Shown: piece after piece, positions 11,801-26,800 of the stretch
Layout: each line of letters begins with the position of its first letter
Position numbering within the stretch: the stretch's first letter is position 1
Assembly: GCF_021917145.1 (NCBI RefSeq)
Contig: NC_061064.1
Span: 5,388,481-5,452,480, forward strand
Origin: Hypomesus transpacificus
Taxonomy: Eukaryota; Chordata; Actinopteri; Osmeriformes; Osmeridae
Reading direction: 5' to 3'
DNA: 64,000 bases
Made by a program: the position numbers and the translations under genes
The notes under the pieces: model-generated
The model's database searches: none
Seen by the model: only the letters and a program-made list of their open reading frames with translations
Told to the model about the DNA's origin: nothing

Positions 11801-14800
11801 CAGGAAGATGTTTGCTACAGGGCCGGCGCTATGGAAACGATAGCAACAGGCTTTTTAAATGACAGTTGAAAGGAATTGTGTCCTAAAATAAGTAGAGGGA
11901 CTTAATGTGCTGCTAGCATCACTAACATTGTATTGTTAAAAATGCTCCGTTGTCGATATAGGCTACACCTCCCCTTTTGTTATCACCTATATTCATCAGG
12001 TAGCTCAAGTGTCCTTGGACTTCTGTGCCTAAAATGTGTGAATTGGCCTAAGGAATAAGCTGACTTTTGAACAAAAAGTGATGGTTTGTCTTGCCAAGCT
12101 TCTGGGGCAAAACAAACTTGACATGACATCGGGAACCGAATGTTCATTCCTGTCTCCAATAAAATACATTATCAGTCTTGGAATTCAGGGGCTTACTATT
12201 GCAACATGTAGTGCTATCTATAAGCAGCCAAATTTACAATATGCACAATAACAAAGAACCAAACATTCCCAGATTGCCCTCTTATCTGAAATGTTTCTCT
12301 TCCTAAAAGTACTGTACGCACACTTGCAAAATCGTTGTCCGCAACTTTGGGTACATTTTAGATTTCCGAACTTGCGAAAATAACCAAGGTCAACGCAAGT
12401 TATTATAATTTTTGCCTAATAATCACAGGTTGAAAACGTTAGTGAGCGGTTTCAATCTTGAAGTCATGCACTCCTCCTAACTTTTACCTGAGGGGATTGT
12501 ATCCTTTGGTCTACTGTCCATCAGACACTTTCCCTGAGATTACGGTGTTGCCAGACTGACCCAGGGTGCTCCATAAGTAGGCCGGTGTTGTCTGTTGGGT
12601 CACTGGGGGGTTTAGCCCTTTTAGATGTCATTAGACTGGCCTGCCTGCTTGTCTGGGAGTTCTTAGGCAGAATCACTCACTGTATACCTGCTGACCTCTC
12701 AGAGGGCTTCTGACATTGAGGCATCAGTTGGAAGGTTAAATGTCAAGTTGACTAAACATTTTTGAATTTGGAACGTTTTAAACTTCTCATAAAAAAAACT
12801 ATTTTCAAATGAAAGTTCCGTTTTATCTAGAGACCAGAATAGCAACATGGTGATGCTTCAATGGGGTAAATGAGGTGGTATCTTAGATGGTAAGATGCTT
12901 TCGTCAACAGTTTTCACAGTCAAGTCTGTTCCCATCCATCCTGTGTTACTTATCTCTCTAAGCAGGTGTGATTGATGAGGGGTACCTTGGTTGCGTGTGT
13001 AGCAACAACACATCATCAGCAGCTATCTCAACCACGTTTGGTTAGCGATTCGGGTCGTGTGTATTTATAGTAAGACATATTACACTGTGCGACTGTGAAA
13101 GGTCAAGCTTGTTTTTCTTGTCTGTCTTGTAAATATGGCACTGTCAGGCTGTTCACTGTTGGGATGTGAGACAATATTTTTCAGAGTTTAACCCAGAATG
13201 TCGGATGGATAGGGTTTGTATCTTCCTTCTAAAAAGAGCTTCTGTGGTCATCACTGTTGCAACGTATACTTTTTTTTTACCTGTATAAAAAAGACATTGG
13301 GTAAGCATAAATTGTCCAGAGTCTTCCCACTATCCAGCACAAAGCCATTCTTTCACACAGCCCTTCTGTATCCATGAGTGTCAATTAGGCTTTGAAATGG
13401 TAAATCACCGAAATAGCAGAGCTACAGCTTTTCATTCCGGTAGCAATTCAAAACAAATTTCATGCGTTAACATCAATTTCAAATGGCTACAGTGTGTCTA
13501 AACATGTATGCATTTCATTTGATCAGGGGAGTGGCCAGGGTCTTGACTGTCACCTGAACAGCCACACTGAGGCCTGCCCACCCTAGTAACAACATTGGAC
13601 TGGGATTGGAAACCCCCTAACCTGTTCACAACCTGAACCCCTGCACTCCCAAGTCCCAAGCTCTGCGGCTTTAAGGGGCTTACTGCATTTATCTCTGCCG
13701 TCCAGACTGGGCTCTTCTTTATATCAGCTTGACAGCCTCGTCTCTCATACACTGTAATAGAACGCAACATCAAGAATAAATACCTTCAAGAGATGTCAGA
13801 ACAGAGATGCAGGGGGAGGGGGGGGAGCGGCAGCGGCCTAGAAATCTTTTGCAATATCTTCTTTGTGGGAGATTGCTTAGCCGACACTGGAGTTTATTTT
13901 CATTCTCGCCTTCGCCCATCGCTCCTTGTCACTCACTTGCTGAACAGGCCAGACGTGGGGGAGAGTGGGTCCTTTAGGGTTTTCTTATCACGTCTCGGCT
14001 TACCACGAGAGCTCAGAGATGAACATGCCCATTGGGGGTTGGTTTAGCCGTAACAGCAACTGACAAGACTCTGCAGCTAGCCAGCTTGCTAGGGGGCCCA
14101 AACGCTCAGGTGGGTTCACCTCCAAACTCGTTGCCTTTGTGAGTCCTTAGAGCGAGGGAGACTCCAGTCAGCCCCGAGTTCTCAACAGCCGGCTCCGGTT
14201 TCCCTGCCGGTGAGGAGAGAGCTGGAGGATGCAGGAGTCAAAGGGTGATTATCAGAAGGGAGTCCAGAGTCCTGTTATCTGTTATCTTCTGACAGGGAGC
14301 TTATCTTGATGTCCTGCTGCACCGTCTCCTCCTCAGAGGGCAGGAAGAGGAGGTCCGTCTGTGTTATTCCAGGCCCACAAAGCACGGCTTTCTTCCTGCT
14401 TGGGGAGGGCGAAAGGGGCTGAGATTAGTGGGGATAGTATAGCAGGCAGACTGCCCATCTCTTTTGAAAGTGATATTGATCTTTTGTGGTTATGAGGTGC
14501 TTCATCAATACAGCATTTGCCACGGTCCCCCGAGGCGCTATCATTGGAAATACAATAGTGCTAGATTGAAATGTGTCTTTGTTGCGTGCGCAGAAGTAGA
14601 CAGATTTAGATGCTCACATGGGCATTCACGCACACAAGCAATCCTCACATGCTCTTGTTGTTGTGTATATCTTGTTGGAAATGTCCAGAGGACCAACATC
14701 CTTGGGGGGTTAGGGAGTGGGTGGTGTGTGTGGGGGGTGTGTGTGTGTGTGGGGGGGGGGGCTAAATTTAGACCAGAACCTGCAAGGGAGAGAACATTAG

Positions 14801-17800
14801 CAAGTCAGACTCATCAACTGCTCCTGGCCTATCCCGCTGACAGAATCGCATGCTCCTGTTTGCAGCATAGGAACTAGGTTGCTTTGTAAAATATGCATAA
14901 AACACACGTTAATATTTTCATCTGCATGGATTGTGCGTGTGTATGACATGAAACGCAGGAATATAATAAATTAATTCAACGATAATCCTGAATACTAAAT
15001 AGGAATTGCTGCTATTTTGACCTACTAAATTCCGCTACGAAAATAAGTTTGGATATTTTATTTATTTATTGTTATAGCCGGGGCATCAGTGGTTGATTGA
15101 AGAAGGATTTTCAGCTATTTGAAAGAAGCCAGTTCCATCTCTGGAAAATGGGAAGGATCGTTTAGAGCTAACAATTTTTCAACCGTCTTTGAATTCCCTA
15201 GCTCTGAACTGTCTGCCTAATGCCTCCCACAACTCAATCCTTTTAGTGTTTGGCAGCGAGCCACAATTCTTTGCCCCATGTGTGTCTATTAAGCCTATGG
15301 ACACACGGTCATATACAGTGTGGGTCTTTAGTGTACTGGCACCTTGAATGTGATGCGTAGGAGACCTTCACAGCCGTGTATGGTAATAGAAAGGACGGCA
15401 TACCAGCAATATTCATGTCAAGTATTTGTACCAGATAGTACCAAGGAACTTGTTAGATAAGTGTGGAGTAGCCCTGAACTGACCGCAACCTCCACCAGGG
15501 TTCTGGAACTGACCAGACTCCTCCAGAATATCTTCACCAGGCTTTGAGTTAATTCCTTTTTTCTTTTTCTTAGTTTCCATAAGATTGTTGGGAATGCGGC
15601 TAATGAAGGTCACTCACAGCACCGATGGGCAGATAAGCACGTTGGCGAGCACTGCTCGCCTCAGACACTGCTGACCCGTGTGTTCCCAACACCAGACATG
15701 TCAGGAGCCCTTTTCACAGGCCCGGCCCTCTTTTCAGAACCTCCCATTACTAATGACGTTGAGAAACCGGGGGCTTGTTCGGAGTGCTAGCGAGGGCTCT
15801 TAATCCTTAATTGAGCCCTGCGTTTCAGGGGAGAATGTTCTAGTCTGATATTCACGCTTCGTCAGTCTAAGCTGGCTACTTGTATGGCCCCCTCCAATGT
15901 AATTAAGGACAGTCGTGAGAATGCTTTTTAGTGCTTTTCATTCCCCTGTTAACCCGGCATAGCTCAACACATACAGAGAAACTCCATTCCCACTTCTTCT
16001 ACACTTCACAGGGCTGTTACTTGGGCCGCGCTGTTTGCTCATCGCCTAATTACTCTCGCGTGGAAAAATGTGCTGGCCTGCATCCTGCATTGTGCGTAGG
16101 TTGGATTTTCCTGTCTCAAAAGCAGGGGTTTGTTGTCGGCGTTGCACCCGCCTGATGTTAAGAGGTCCTGTGTGACTCGATCCCATGGTTTGAATGAAGC
16201 GGCCGCACTCAGCAGTTGTCTCCCGTGTTTGATCAGTGAGGCGCCCCCCCCCCCCCACCTCCCCCGATCAAAGGGAGCTGTGTGCCCCCCCCCGCCCCGC
16301 CCTGGCCTAGACAAAGGCGTGGGCTGGGGTGCCGACAGGCTCTGGCCTCTATCAGGGGCTCTGTTTGTTTTGGGGGAGGGTGAGGATGGGATCATGTAGG
16401 TATAGGGCTTGGCTACACCCCCCCCCCCCCCCCCCCCCCCCCCCCTTGTGTCTAGAGGGACTTGTGGCTGCACCACGCTGAACATGTGGTTTTCATTTCG
16501 ACAACTTGTTGAATCGCTTGAAGCATGTAAGCCTTTCCTGTGTTTCCTTCCTTCTCCCAACATGTCCCGCAACCTGCTTTCACCCCTGGAAGAACATGAT
16601 TTAGTCTCTTATCACCGTTCTCTAGCTGTTCAGCCCCTAATCCTCCCTGTTTTTTAATCTTCAATAGCTATTTTTTGGGATGTGATTTTTACATAATGTT
16701 TATAAATCTAGATTTCTCATAATATGATATATAGAAAACAAAGTTGAAGCAGAATGGTGAATAAGCTGCTTTAGCTCTCTTGGCATGTTTGAGGGATTGT
16801 TCAAGATGTGCATGTTGGGTGTGTGTGTGTGTGTGTGTGTGTGTTGCAGATAGAAGGCCCGTGGTCAGTGCTGAGTGAGTGACCTCAGGCAGATCCCAGT
16901 GCAGCGGTCCTGTTCTATTAGAGGTGGGATCAGAGCTCCATAAGGGAGTGTGAAGATTTACGTCCTCGTAAAGACGCTCCGTCTTCCAGGGTCACGCCGC
17001 TGCTTTGCTCCCCTAATGGCACTGGCCTCCACATCACGTCACATGACTACCCCGTCAACTACCCCCCCCCCCACCACTGTACGGGTCACCTGCCGTTCAC
17101 CCGGGGAATGGAACCTGTGACTTGCATTGTGGGATTGTTACTTTACTTCCTAAATGAGTTAAATAAACTCATTACCCCCCATGTCAGACTGGTTGAAACT
17201 TGACTTAGATCTGTTTTCCCTGCTTTTAATTGGGTTATGATGCTGGTTATCATCCACCAGCCTGATGCGCTGTGTTGTGGTTGTTTGTGGTTTGAACTAC
17301 TTGGGGTGAAATCCGCCTCAAACTCCCATGCCATTTACAAGTCTAGTTAATTGGTTTGGTTTGATCCTGCAGTAGCTCTGTGGTCCATTAAGTGTAATTT
17401 GTGTGTTTGTGTGTGCACACTTGCGGCTGTGCAGCCTCTATTTTTAATGCTTTTCAGATCTTCTTCACTGGTAAGCGCCGAATGTTTAGTAATCGCTCAC
17501 AGGGAGCTATTTTTCACAGAGGGGTGAGGATGACATGGTTTCATAATTACTCCACCAGCCCCACACACCCACCCCACGACTGGAAGAAACATGCTGCATG
17601 TCTCCTGTTTGCATGCCTCTGCACCTACAAAGCCAGTGTTTCTAAACAAGGCCGGGCATCACGTCCCTGTAGACACCTCGCGCTTAGAACTCTTCCTCTC
17701 CTCCTTGGGCTTCCCTCCCATGGCCTACGAGCAGCTTGTTAGTGTTTTCTCTTGAAGGTGTTCTCACGCTTTTCTGGGCTCCCCGGCCCTGGCCTGCGTC

Positions 17801-20800
17801 CTATCAATCTGCCTGCAGAGCCAGCCTCCCCCCTCCTGTCGTCAGCCCACCGTGTCCCTGGGGCTCCACAGGTCTGTGTGTGTGTGTGTGTGACGTCTCC
17901 CAACAGTCGCCCTCGGGGGTCACACCGGGGAGTGAGGAGGAGCTTAGTCAAGAGGTGTGGGCACTCTTATCTGACCGTCCAGAGCGCTTCAGATACGGGA
18001 ACTCCCATCTGGGCCAGACAGCAAGGGAGAGAGAGAGGGGGTAAAGGGAGGGAGGGAGGATTGTCTCCAGCTCAAGCTCCAAGACAAAACTTGGAGGGTT
18101 AGACATGCAGCAGCTGCTGAAAGTCCACAGCTCTGACACCTTGTAAGATGATAACGTCGAGCCTATAAATAACGCCGCTATTCTTCCCAAGGCTGTGATG
18201 GCACGAGAGTCTCAGCGAGCACGTGGGCCTAGAAAGGAGGCTCTGGCCCTTTTTCGATGTAGCAGACCATCAAGAAGCGAGGCGAACACGTCCGCCGGGC
18301 TGAGCCCCATCCCCGCCAGCCCCATCGCTCTCACTCCAAGGCCCACGTCGTGTACCATTCACTGCTAGCTCACTCAGCGGGCGTCGTCATCGGAGCCTCA
18401 TTTGCATGCCCTCAGAAGAAACCGGGAGATGTATTCCGGAGCACAGCCGTGGCCTTTAACGGCTTCGGCCAGGATGCTTCTGGAACCATCAGTAGGGAGA
18501 AAGCGGGGGGGGTCGTAACGCCAGGCTGCTCGCTGGGTCAAGGACTTAACATCTAGGGGTCAGAGACGTGATGAAATCACCCTCTAGCTCCCTTCGTCTG
18601 CCCTACATATCGAAACGTGGAACGATACACGAGATGTAAACAGGCCAGCAGCTTTTGAAGTCCTCTGGAGTGATGCGCAAATCCCTGGCACTAACTGCTT
18701 TACATTTCCCACGGGCACTGGATCATCTGCGTTCTGTTTAATGTAGCGAAGTAAAGCGAGTGAAACGCCTGTCATTTGTCACCCGCTTGTCTGCTAATGT
18801 TCAATTATGTCCAAGCGGGGCCCCCAGGTCAATCTGCAACACAGACAACCGACTGCAGTGCAGCTCCCAGGCTGTGTTCCAGCGTGTTCAGTACGGTTCA
18901 GCCCTGTGAAACACAACACACGACAACCCCGCTCGCTCTGAACGCATCGAGATGGCTCCAGATGAGATTGCTACACTGGAAGGAGGACAAAGGGTTCACT
19001 AGTTTGAAAACCACCATTGGAACGATGAACCCCACGCTGCAAAGCTCACCACACATGCGCTTCTGCTTGGTCACCGAAGGTTGACAGGCTCTTGAGAAAG
19101 GGTGGTGTCTCATCAGTGCTCTTTAATTGGCTCGCTACGGGTGCCCGCCAGACCGTCATTTTCCAACGGTGATCCCCCGCCTTCTAATCCCTTCCCCGCC
19201 AGCGGCGCCCACCCAGGAAATCGTGCCACGCTCCTCAGAAGCCCTGTCACTGAGGGCTTCTAGTTAGACAAGCAAGAAGCTCAGTCTCACTCAACGTCCC
19301 CAAAAATAACTCAATTTCGCTCTCTCTCGCTCTCTCTCTCTTCCTCCAATCTTGTTTTACGGTGGTTTGAAATGTTTCTAAAGAGTGTGAGGGACCAAAC
19401 TATTTCTGTTTTTTTTTTTTTTGCGTTTTTTCCATGGCTGTGTGTGTGTCGGATGTGAAGATGCCACTCTCATTAGAATTCACAGCGTGCGTACAGGCTG
19501 TTGTCTCTGCGGATGTTGAAACCTTCTCCACCCCCACCCCCCCCCCCCCCTTCAAACACTGTGACTTGTTTATTGTCACTTGCATGTCTTTACCAACAGG
19601 AGAACTGATTTTTCAGCGCGACGCGGTAGCTTCACAGCTTTTTTTTCCCCCGTCGATGCAAGCTGGTCCTGCATGTTTTGCCTGACACCTAAACACACGT
19701 TAAGACACACAACCAATAGACACACACCCACTCACTCGCAGTATGCCTCACCCAGCTCCTGCCATTGCCATTTTATGACTCGCTGTGGGCCTCTGCCCTC
19801 GTTCCTGGAAGGACCCGGACCTTGCCTTGACTCCCATCTCCTCACACAGCCAGCCGGGCTGTGTAAGGTCATCCGTTGGCTGGGGGGAAAGAGGCTTACG
19901 TCTCTCTACAACCACCGTCAACAGAGAGGGATCTTTGACCTGGTCAGGGCCTGGAGCCTGGCCGGGGAGCTTTAGGCTTTAGTGCTGTCGGCTAGCTGTT
20001 GTGTTTAGAGCAGTCCTAGCGGCGTACTGCTCGACTCCTGCCCTTGTAAGAGATCTTAGTGTAAACACTATAAAGATAGTGATCTGTCATGTGGAACATT
20101 GTGGCAACCTTACGTAGCCTTGGAGAAAAAAAAGAACACAACTGTGTTTGCGGCCTCTTGACAGAGTGAATCATTTGGCCTAGATCATAAGGGTCAATGG
20201 AAAAGTATACGTTTTGAGCTGACGTTGCATCTTAAAAACACCTCTACTGCTGATCTTGCTCAACATATCCATTCAACCCTGTTTCAGAAAAGGGCAGCGC
20301 TTGGGGAGTTGCTGTTCAATGCAGCTAGGCTGCTTTTACGGAGCTCCAGCTGGGTTTTTAATAAAGACACCTCCCACCACGGAATTTCAACCGATGACTG
20401 GCCTGACCACATCCATTTGAAACCTCTTGAGCAACATCTTCCCCTTTTGCCAATTCCTCAGCCTGTTGTTCTTCTCCTCCTTCCTCCTACCACCTGTCTA
20501 TCACTCTTTTTCTCTCTTCCCTTTCTCTTTTTCTCTGTCTCTCTCTCTCAAGTGCCATTGCAACGTCCTCAGTAGGATCTGTTGCCAGGAGACGGGATTC
20601 TCTCCCCATTGTGCCTCGACAAAGGGGGTCTACAATTGACTCTGCTGGGGAGAATCTGGGACCCAGGGGACCAGCACTGCACAATCAGGGGGTGTGTTTA
20701 TGTGGAGGGGGTGGGTAGATAATGGGTGCGTCACACACACACACACACCCTCACACACACACACAGACACACAATTCAGTTGGCCAGAGCTGGTCGCCAG

Positions 20801-23800
20801 GTAACGGCACTGGGATGTGCTGTGTCAGACTGGGAGAGTGGAAGGGGGGGGGGGAGATAGTCTGGCATGGATAGTCATCAGAAGACTTTTTAATTAGCCA
20901 GTATTCCAGCTCTCACTGCTCCCCTCCCCCTCCTTACACTCACTCCCACTGCTGGAGCAGGAGGGAGTTAATGCAGGCACCACGATTAACCATAATGCTC
21001 GTCTTTCCTCTCACTCTCTCTGTCTCTCTCTCACTCTCTCCCTCTCCTCTGCTTATCAATGCACACGTTTACCAGCAGGTTTATCTTCATCGTTGTCCCT
21101 TTTCCCGAGACCATAATAATAGGTTATTTTATCACCTGGTGTTGACCATTAGAGAAGGCCCCGTCTGATGCTGTGCTGCCATTACTCTAAAAGGCCATTC
21201 CCTCCAGCTACATCCTTGGAGGTGATTTGCAAGTAACTAGTAATATGTTTCTGTTGTCTCTTTGCCTGCTATTGAACCATAAATGAGTGTTGGTTTGATG
21301 GGGATTATAGTGATGACTAATTACGTGGGAAAGCATGTCCCATCTGGTGAGCATGTGTCGCATGAGTGCTTTTTTTCCGACTTACTGTAGGGGTAGTGGT
21401 TAACTTTATTGTTGTAATTTGTCATGATTGAATGTTTTCCCGCCTCAGCCCCCTTCATGTATATGCAGACGTTAATTATGTCTCTTCCATGTCCTATTCT
21501 TGTTTACCACACAGCACATTGATTTGCGTGGGCTTATCTAGCCTGATAATCTTTGCCAGAGCTCATTTCCATCACCCCTCCCCCCCCTTCCCCAAGTGAT
21601 ACCATCTAGTCCCATTCTATTGCCTGTTTATTAAAGTGATGAAATGGATTTTAGTGGAATCATCTCTCCATTACATAAACTTTCACAGTATAAAAGGGGC
21701 GGCCATCTGGGTCGTTTGATATTTATTTTATTTAATTATTATAAATAATTTAATATGGCGTAATGGTGAGGGAAACGGCAGCAGAAGCCAGGTCCTTTGG
21801 ACCGGCACATTAAGAGCAGCTCCTTAAAACACAAGACGTTCTGGACGAGTTAGACGCTATTAGCATGATTAGAAGATGAACCCAGGTGGGCCGGGCGTCC
21901 ACGCACACCAGGAGCCCCCTCACCTCACTAACCGCCCCGGCAGGATGTCAGGCGTCAGTCGAGAGCGACGCTGTTTGACGTTAGCGACGGTCAATCCCCC
22001 CCCCCCCTCTCCACTTCCTGTGGCTGAAGCTGCTGTAAAGACGGGGGTGTAAATTCCGCTCGGCCGACGCAACGTTAAATTAACTTCCCATCACAGCCGT
22101 GCTGTCTCTCGCCCCCTCTGACTCACCCGGCTCCGCTTTCACCCCAACCCCGCGGCTTCATTCCCCGGGCAGATTTACACCCGGCGCTCAGTGATTAGAT
22201 GATAGCTTGAAATAGCACTTTCCGACGATTGTGTGGCAGGGTTGGAGGGAGAGGGAGGTCTTGCGATGCGCAACGATGAAGAGTAATGCAGCCCAAGGTC
22301 GACAAGGTCCCGGACTCCTCCGCTAGACAGCAGCATCAGATGTTGCTCCTCTAACCAAACGTGACGAGAAACAAACCCTGATAAAACGGTTCCAGCTGAA
22401 CGGAATGTGCGACTGTCAGACCCAATGGACAGGGAACAACCAACAGTAGCAGTGAGGGGAATAGCCTTCGCTGACCAGTAGAAAGCCCTGAGGCAGAGCC
22501 AGAATCTGCACCAGCATGCCTGATGGACACCATTTTTTAAACGATTTGAGAGGACACATTCGCCTAGTGTTTGTGCGTGTGTGCACACATGCGTGTGTGT
22601 ATGTACTGTATGCTTGTGTGCGTATGTGTGTAGCCTACCTCCCAGTGTCTATCACTTCAGGGGGAGTGGAGGCGCGACGTAGCGTTGGGTCTGAGCCAAT
22701 GGGTGTGTGAGTAAGGTCACCATCTGTGGCCTCCACCCTCCCACCACAGGACCAGGGGAACAGGTTCTGGAAGTTTCTGTCAGCTGTTGTTCCGAACACT
22801 CTGGAACACGAGTCATCCGATCCAGAGGATCACAGTCAGTGTCTTTCTTAGTAAGGAACAGGATGGGTGATTTAACACCAACACAGGGACCTAATGATCC
22901 AAGCATTGTTTTCACCACACGTCATATTCTGGTTTTGACTCATTATGACTGGATGGAATGTCTTACCTCCTTTATTCTTTGCGTTTAGATCTGTGGTGAG
23001 CTGGTAGTATGTGATACTCTCAGCCAGACTTCAGCAGCTGAGAGACAAAGCAGAGCTCCTCTGCACACAGTCTTTGTGTACAGATAATTGAGGAGAGAAC
23101 AGATAGATCCAGGGTTTCTCCCAGCCTATAGAACAGTCTTTATGCTGTGCCGAGGTGGGGGTGGGGAGGGAGCAGATTTGCTGTGCTACCCCCCCCTGGC
23201 ATGAGCCCTTCTATCCAAATACACACAGGGATGGAGGGGATGAAGGCGTTGTTTGAAATGTTGGGGGCTGGCAGAACATGCAGCCGAGGTGTGTGATTGA
23301 TGTAGTCCAGGCAGGGTGTGGGGGGGGTACTTCTATGGTTCTGATCTACTCATCTCTGCTCTTTGTAGATCGCAGGAATGTACCTTCACCTCAGCTCCTG
23401 TGTGTGTGTGTGTGTGTCTTCCAAGTCTATGCCTTTTCTTTTTACGAATTCGGCTCATGTTGGTTTCACGGATTCCAAAACGCTCCTGTTTGTAAGACCC
23501 CCGTCGCCTTGTCTTTCTAGTGTGGCTGATTTCACACCGCTGTTGCAGTCCGTTTAATTGGTAGTTCTGTATGTCTTTACTCATAGACACTCAACATGCC
23601 TTGGAGGGGAGGCAATTTCTTCGTTGATTCAATTTTTTTTGCTTCTTTTTCTTCTCCAGGGGAAAGACGAATCGCTGTCAAAGGGATTTTTTCCGTGTGG
23701 CGTCAGTATGTGACAACTCCATTCTCTATGGACTGTATTCGCTGCTCAGGCTTAAATCGTCTATTGAATGGAGCATTTTAGCCCTGTGGATGTCACCAGG

Positions 23801-26800
23801 AAATGTTTATTCATACCATGAATAACTCTTGAGAGTGTGCTCCAGTCGGATGATGGCTTGGCTGCAGTCATTCTTATCCCCCCCCCCCCACGCAATCCCC
23901 CTGTAGAAGTGTCTCTCCTGTAGAAGTCACATTTCGCGCAATAATATTTGCTACCTTCTATTGAAAAGGCCAGAGCCGTCTCTCAGAATGTAATGCCAGC
24001 GGTAAATAGCCTACCAATGTCAAGAGTGTTTGTGAACACACTCGCTTGTGTGAAGAATGCAGAGGTTAAGCACTCCCATCGATTGACTGCCTCCTAAACA
24101 TACGTTTCGTGAAATGCCGCCAGTTAGTGACATTTTCCGGTGAACTCCGAAGGGCTTCTTAAAGTAGGTTAAATGTCGTCCAGTGTTTTGTTATAGTTTC
24201 AAATGTTTCTTTTTCTCCCTCTCTCTCCCTCTCTCTCCCTCTGTCCCTCCTCAGGTTCAGTCCAGAGCCTGGAGATCACCTCCACAGGGCCCACGTCTAT
24301 AGAGAAGGCCAGCGGGCAGACTGTCAAGCTGGACTGTCAGTTCTCCCTGGCCCCTGAAGACTCCGGCCCCCTGGACATAGAATGGAGCCTTCTGGCCTCC
24401 GACAACCAGAAAGAAGACAAAGTGGTGAGTGCTGTGTGTGCTGTGTGTGTGTGTGTGTGTCAGTTTCAGTGTCAGTCTGTCTTAGCCTGCAGTTTATTTT
24501 ACACAGTAAAATAGTAACCAAACCCTTATGGGGGTAACATAACTGGTATTTCTTTCTCCAACATGTTTTTCTTCTTCATTCATACTGTCTCTGATAGACA
24601 TTCGAGACGTCAAAGATGAAGTCCCCTCTTTGTTCCTCTTCTTTGTGAAGCAGCTGAATGGAGCTTCTAGTTGGTTCTCCTGGGTGTGTCCTGGAAAACT
24701 CACTGGACACAGCTGTGGCTGAAAAAAAAAAAAAAAACCCTAATGTGCTAATGTTTAACCTGGTAGATGTTTTGGGAATTTACACGACTGTGTCCACATT
24801 GTTATAAAGTGTGTGAGGACACAGGTGTGTGTCTAAGGTGTGTAAGAGTACACAAGCCTGTGTTTGTGTGTGTGTGAGTCGCTAATCTGATACGTTTAGT
24901 GTTTTTTAATACTATGCCAGTTTTGAGGAACTAGTGTGGATGCGGAAGGTTGGAGAGTCTTTGTAGTGCAGTTCCTGGTAGAGGTCATCCAGGGGAAAGG
25001 ACTCAGTTTGTCTGGTTTGTGGTACTGCTCCCCAGTTTGGACCACAGGGGTCTGATGGTGGACTGTGTGTGTGTCTGGTTTGTGGTACTGCTCCCCAGTC
25101 TGGACCACAGGGGTCTGATGGTGGACTGTGTGTTTGTCTGGTTTGTGGTACTGCTCCCCAGTCTGGACCACAGGGGTCTGATGGTGGACTGGACCCGTGG
25201 GGATCTACGGAGATCCAGAATGCTGGACTGCGACAGGAGCCTGTTTCTGAAGGTTCCACTCCTGCCTCTCTCAGTATGGGAGAGGGGTCTCTCGTGGATC
25301 TATATCTCTTCGTTTTTCTCTCTCTGTTTCTCTCTCTCCCCCTCCCCCCCCCCAGAACCTGTGTGCTGGGCCAAGGCCAGAAATGGGTCAGCAGCCCATC
25401 GTTAGCCTTTCCATTCTCTCTCTCTATCTTTCATCTCTCCATCCCCCCACTCCCTTCCACCGGGCCTAGTCCAGGAACGCACTGAGGGCTCCATCCCTTG
25501 TATGGTCTTTCTCTCTATTTTTCTGTCACTATCTCTCTCTCTCTCTCCCCCTCCCTCTCTCTCCCCCCTCCCCTATTGTCTCCAATGAACTGGGGAGCGG
25601 TGCCTCAGGAGGGACTGTTTGTTTTTGACCTACTTCACTTTATTTAGAAAGGGAACCTCTAATGACTGATTGGGAGGGGGGAGGGGGGGGGAGCAAATGG
25701 CATGTTTCCATTTTTTCCTTTTTATGCAACAGTCTATTACTGTACAACAACTGCTCCCAGGTTAAGGGATTTGGCATCAAGGAAAATGATGGCCTAGTGG
25801 GTGATCTATAGAGGATGTTCCCCATTGTGGACGCCTCTTCCTTGCAGCTGCAGACACACGTAGAATGTTCCAGACTCCAGTCCAGTTTCACAGTTCAGTG
25901 CCGCTCCTTAATCTGCAACTCATTTGCAAGGGGGCCGCAATGTCATCAAACTTTTTCTTTTTTCTTTTTTGGGGGGGGAGGGATTTATTATGGCTATCGA
26001 CTCGTATCGTATACCCTTCGAGCGAGTTCATTTTCATTGACCTATTAGAGATGGGAGGGAGTGTGCAGTGGTCACACACACACACACAGTCACAGCCTCC
26101 CAGTCCCTTATGTGATGATGATGTCATGTGCAGAGTGTATTATCAGTAATTACTGGCCTGTTAAGTCCAGTGGGCAGCTTAGTGTATGTGACGGTGCCCC
26201 GTGGGATTAGACTGCCCTGCCAGGGCTGGGCCTGCTCTGTACTGGCAGCCTGCACTGACCCCCCTCACACCACCTCCTCTTCCCAGGGAGGACAGAGGGA
26301 GGAGAAGGGAGAGAGGGAGGAGAAGGGAGGGAGCGAGCGAGCGAGGGAGAAGGGAGGGAGAGAGATGGGGAGAGAGAAAGAGGGGGAGAGAGAGAGAGAG
26401 AAAGAGGGGGAGAGGGGGAGAGAGGGAGAGGAACGTTTAGTCTAACTGATAGCCCGAGGGCTCTCCAGAGACTCTCTTAACTGATCCTGAGTCCACCGAT
26501 AATGGGAGCAGAGGAGGCCAAACGGCCCGGAAAGATGGATCACGGGAGCGAATGGTCGCCATGCAGCGTACAGCACCGCTCCCCAGGGCAGACTAACCAG
26601 ATCAGCCGATGCCGCACACACCGCGCCGTCACAGCCGCCCAGAGCCTCCACGCAGCCCGGCCCGACCGAGCTGCAAGGACGGCGGCCGCGGTTTCACGTC
26701 CAGAGAGTTTGGTGGATCCTCTTGTCTTTGTCTGACAGAGCAGGGCCTTTGGGTGGGGTTGAGGGGGGGGGGGGGGGCACTGGTGCATAGCTAATGCTGT

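Larger units (their letters stand above)
5853..24254. other. cxadr intron 1 (18.4 kb), no nested gene seen
   Basis: No convincing coding exon is found on either strand. The content is unique DNA with simple repeats: C-runs at 7733-7755, 16237-16256 and 16418-16445, a (GT)n at 16817-16845, a mixed GT/G run at 14720-14761, a (CA)n-like run at 20731-20772 and GT-rich DNA at 22560-22632. AT-rich, possibly constrained blocks lie near 10690-10760 and 21640-21770. Confidence 0.6.

Noticed and set aside
22175-22588. 137-codon open frame in cxadr intron 1, and similar ones at 11296-11718, 14464-14877 and 16039-16572
   Set aside because: No family similarity or splice context, composition like the surrounding intron, and several cross homopolymer or GT runs.
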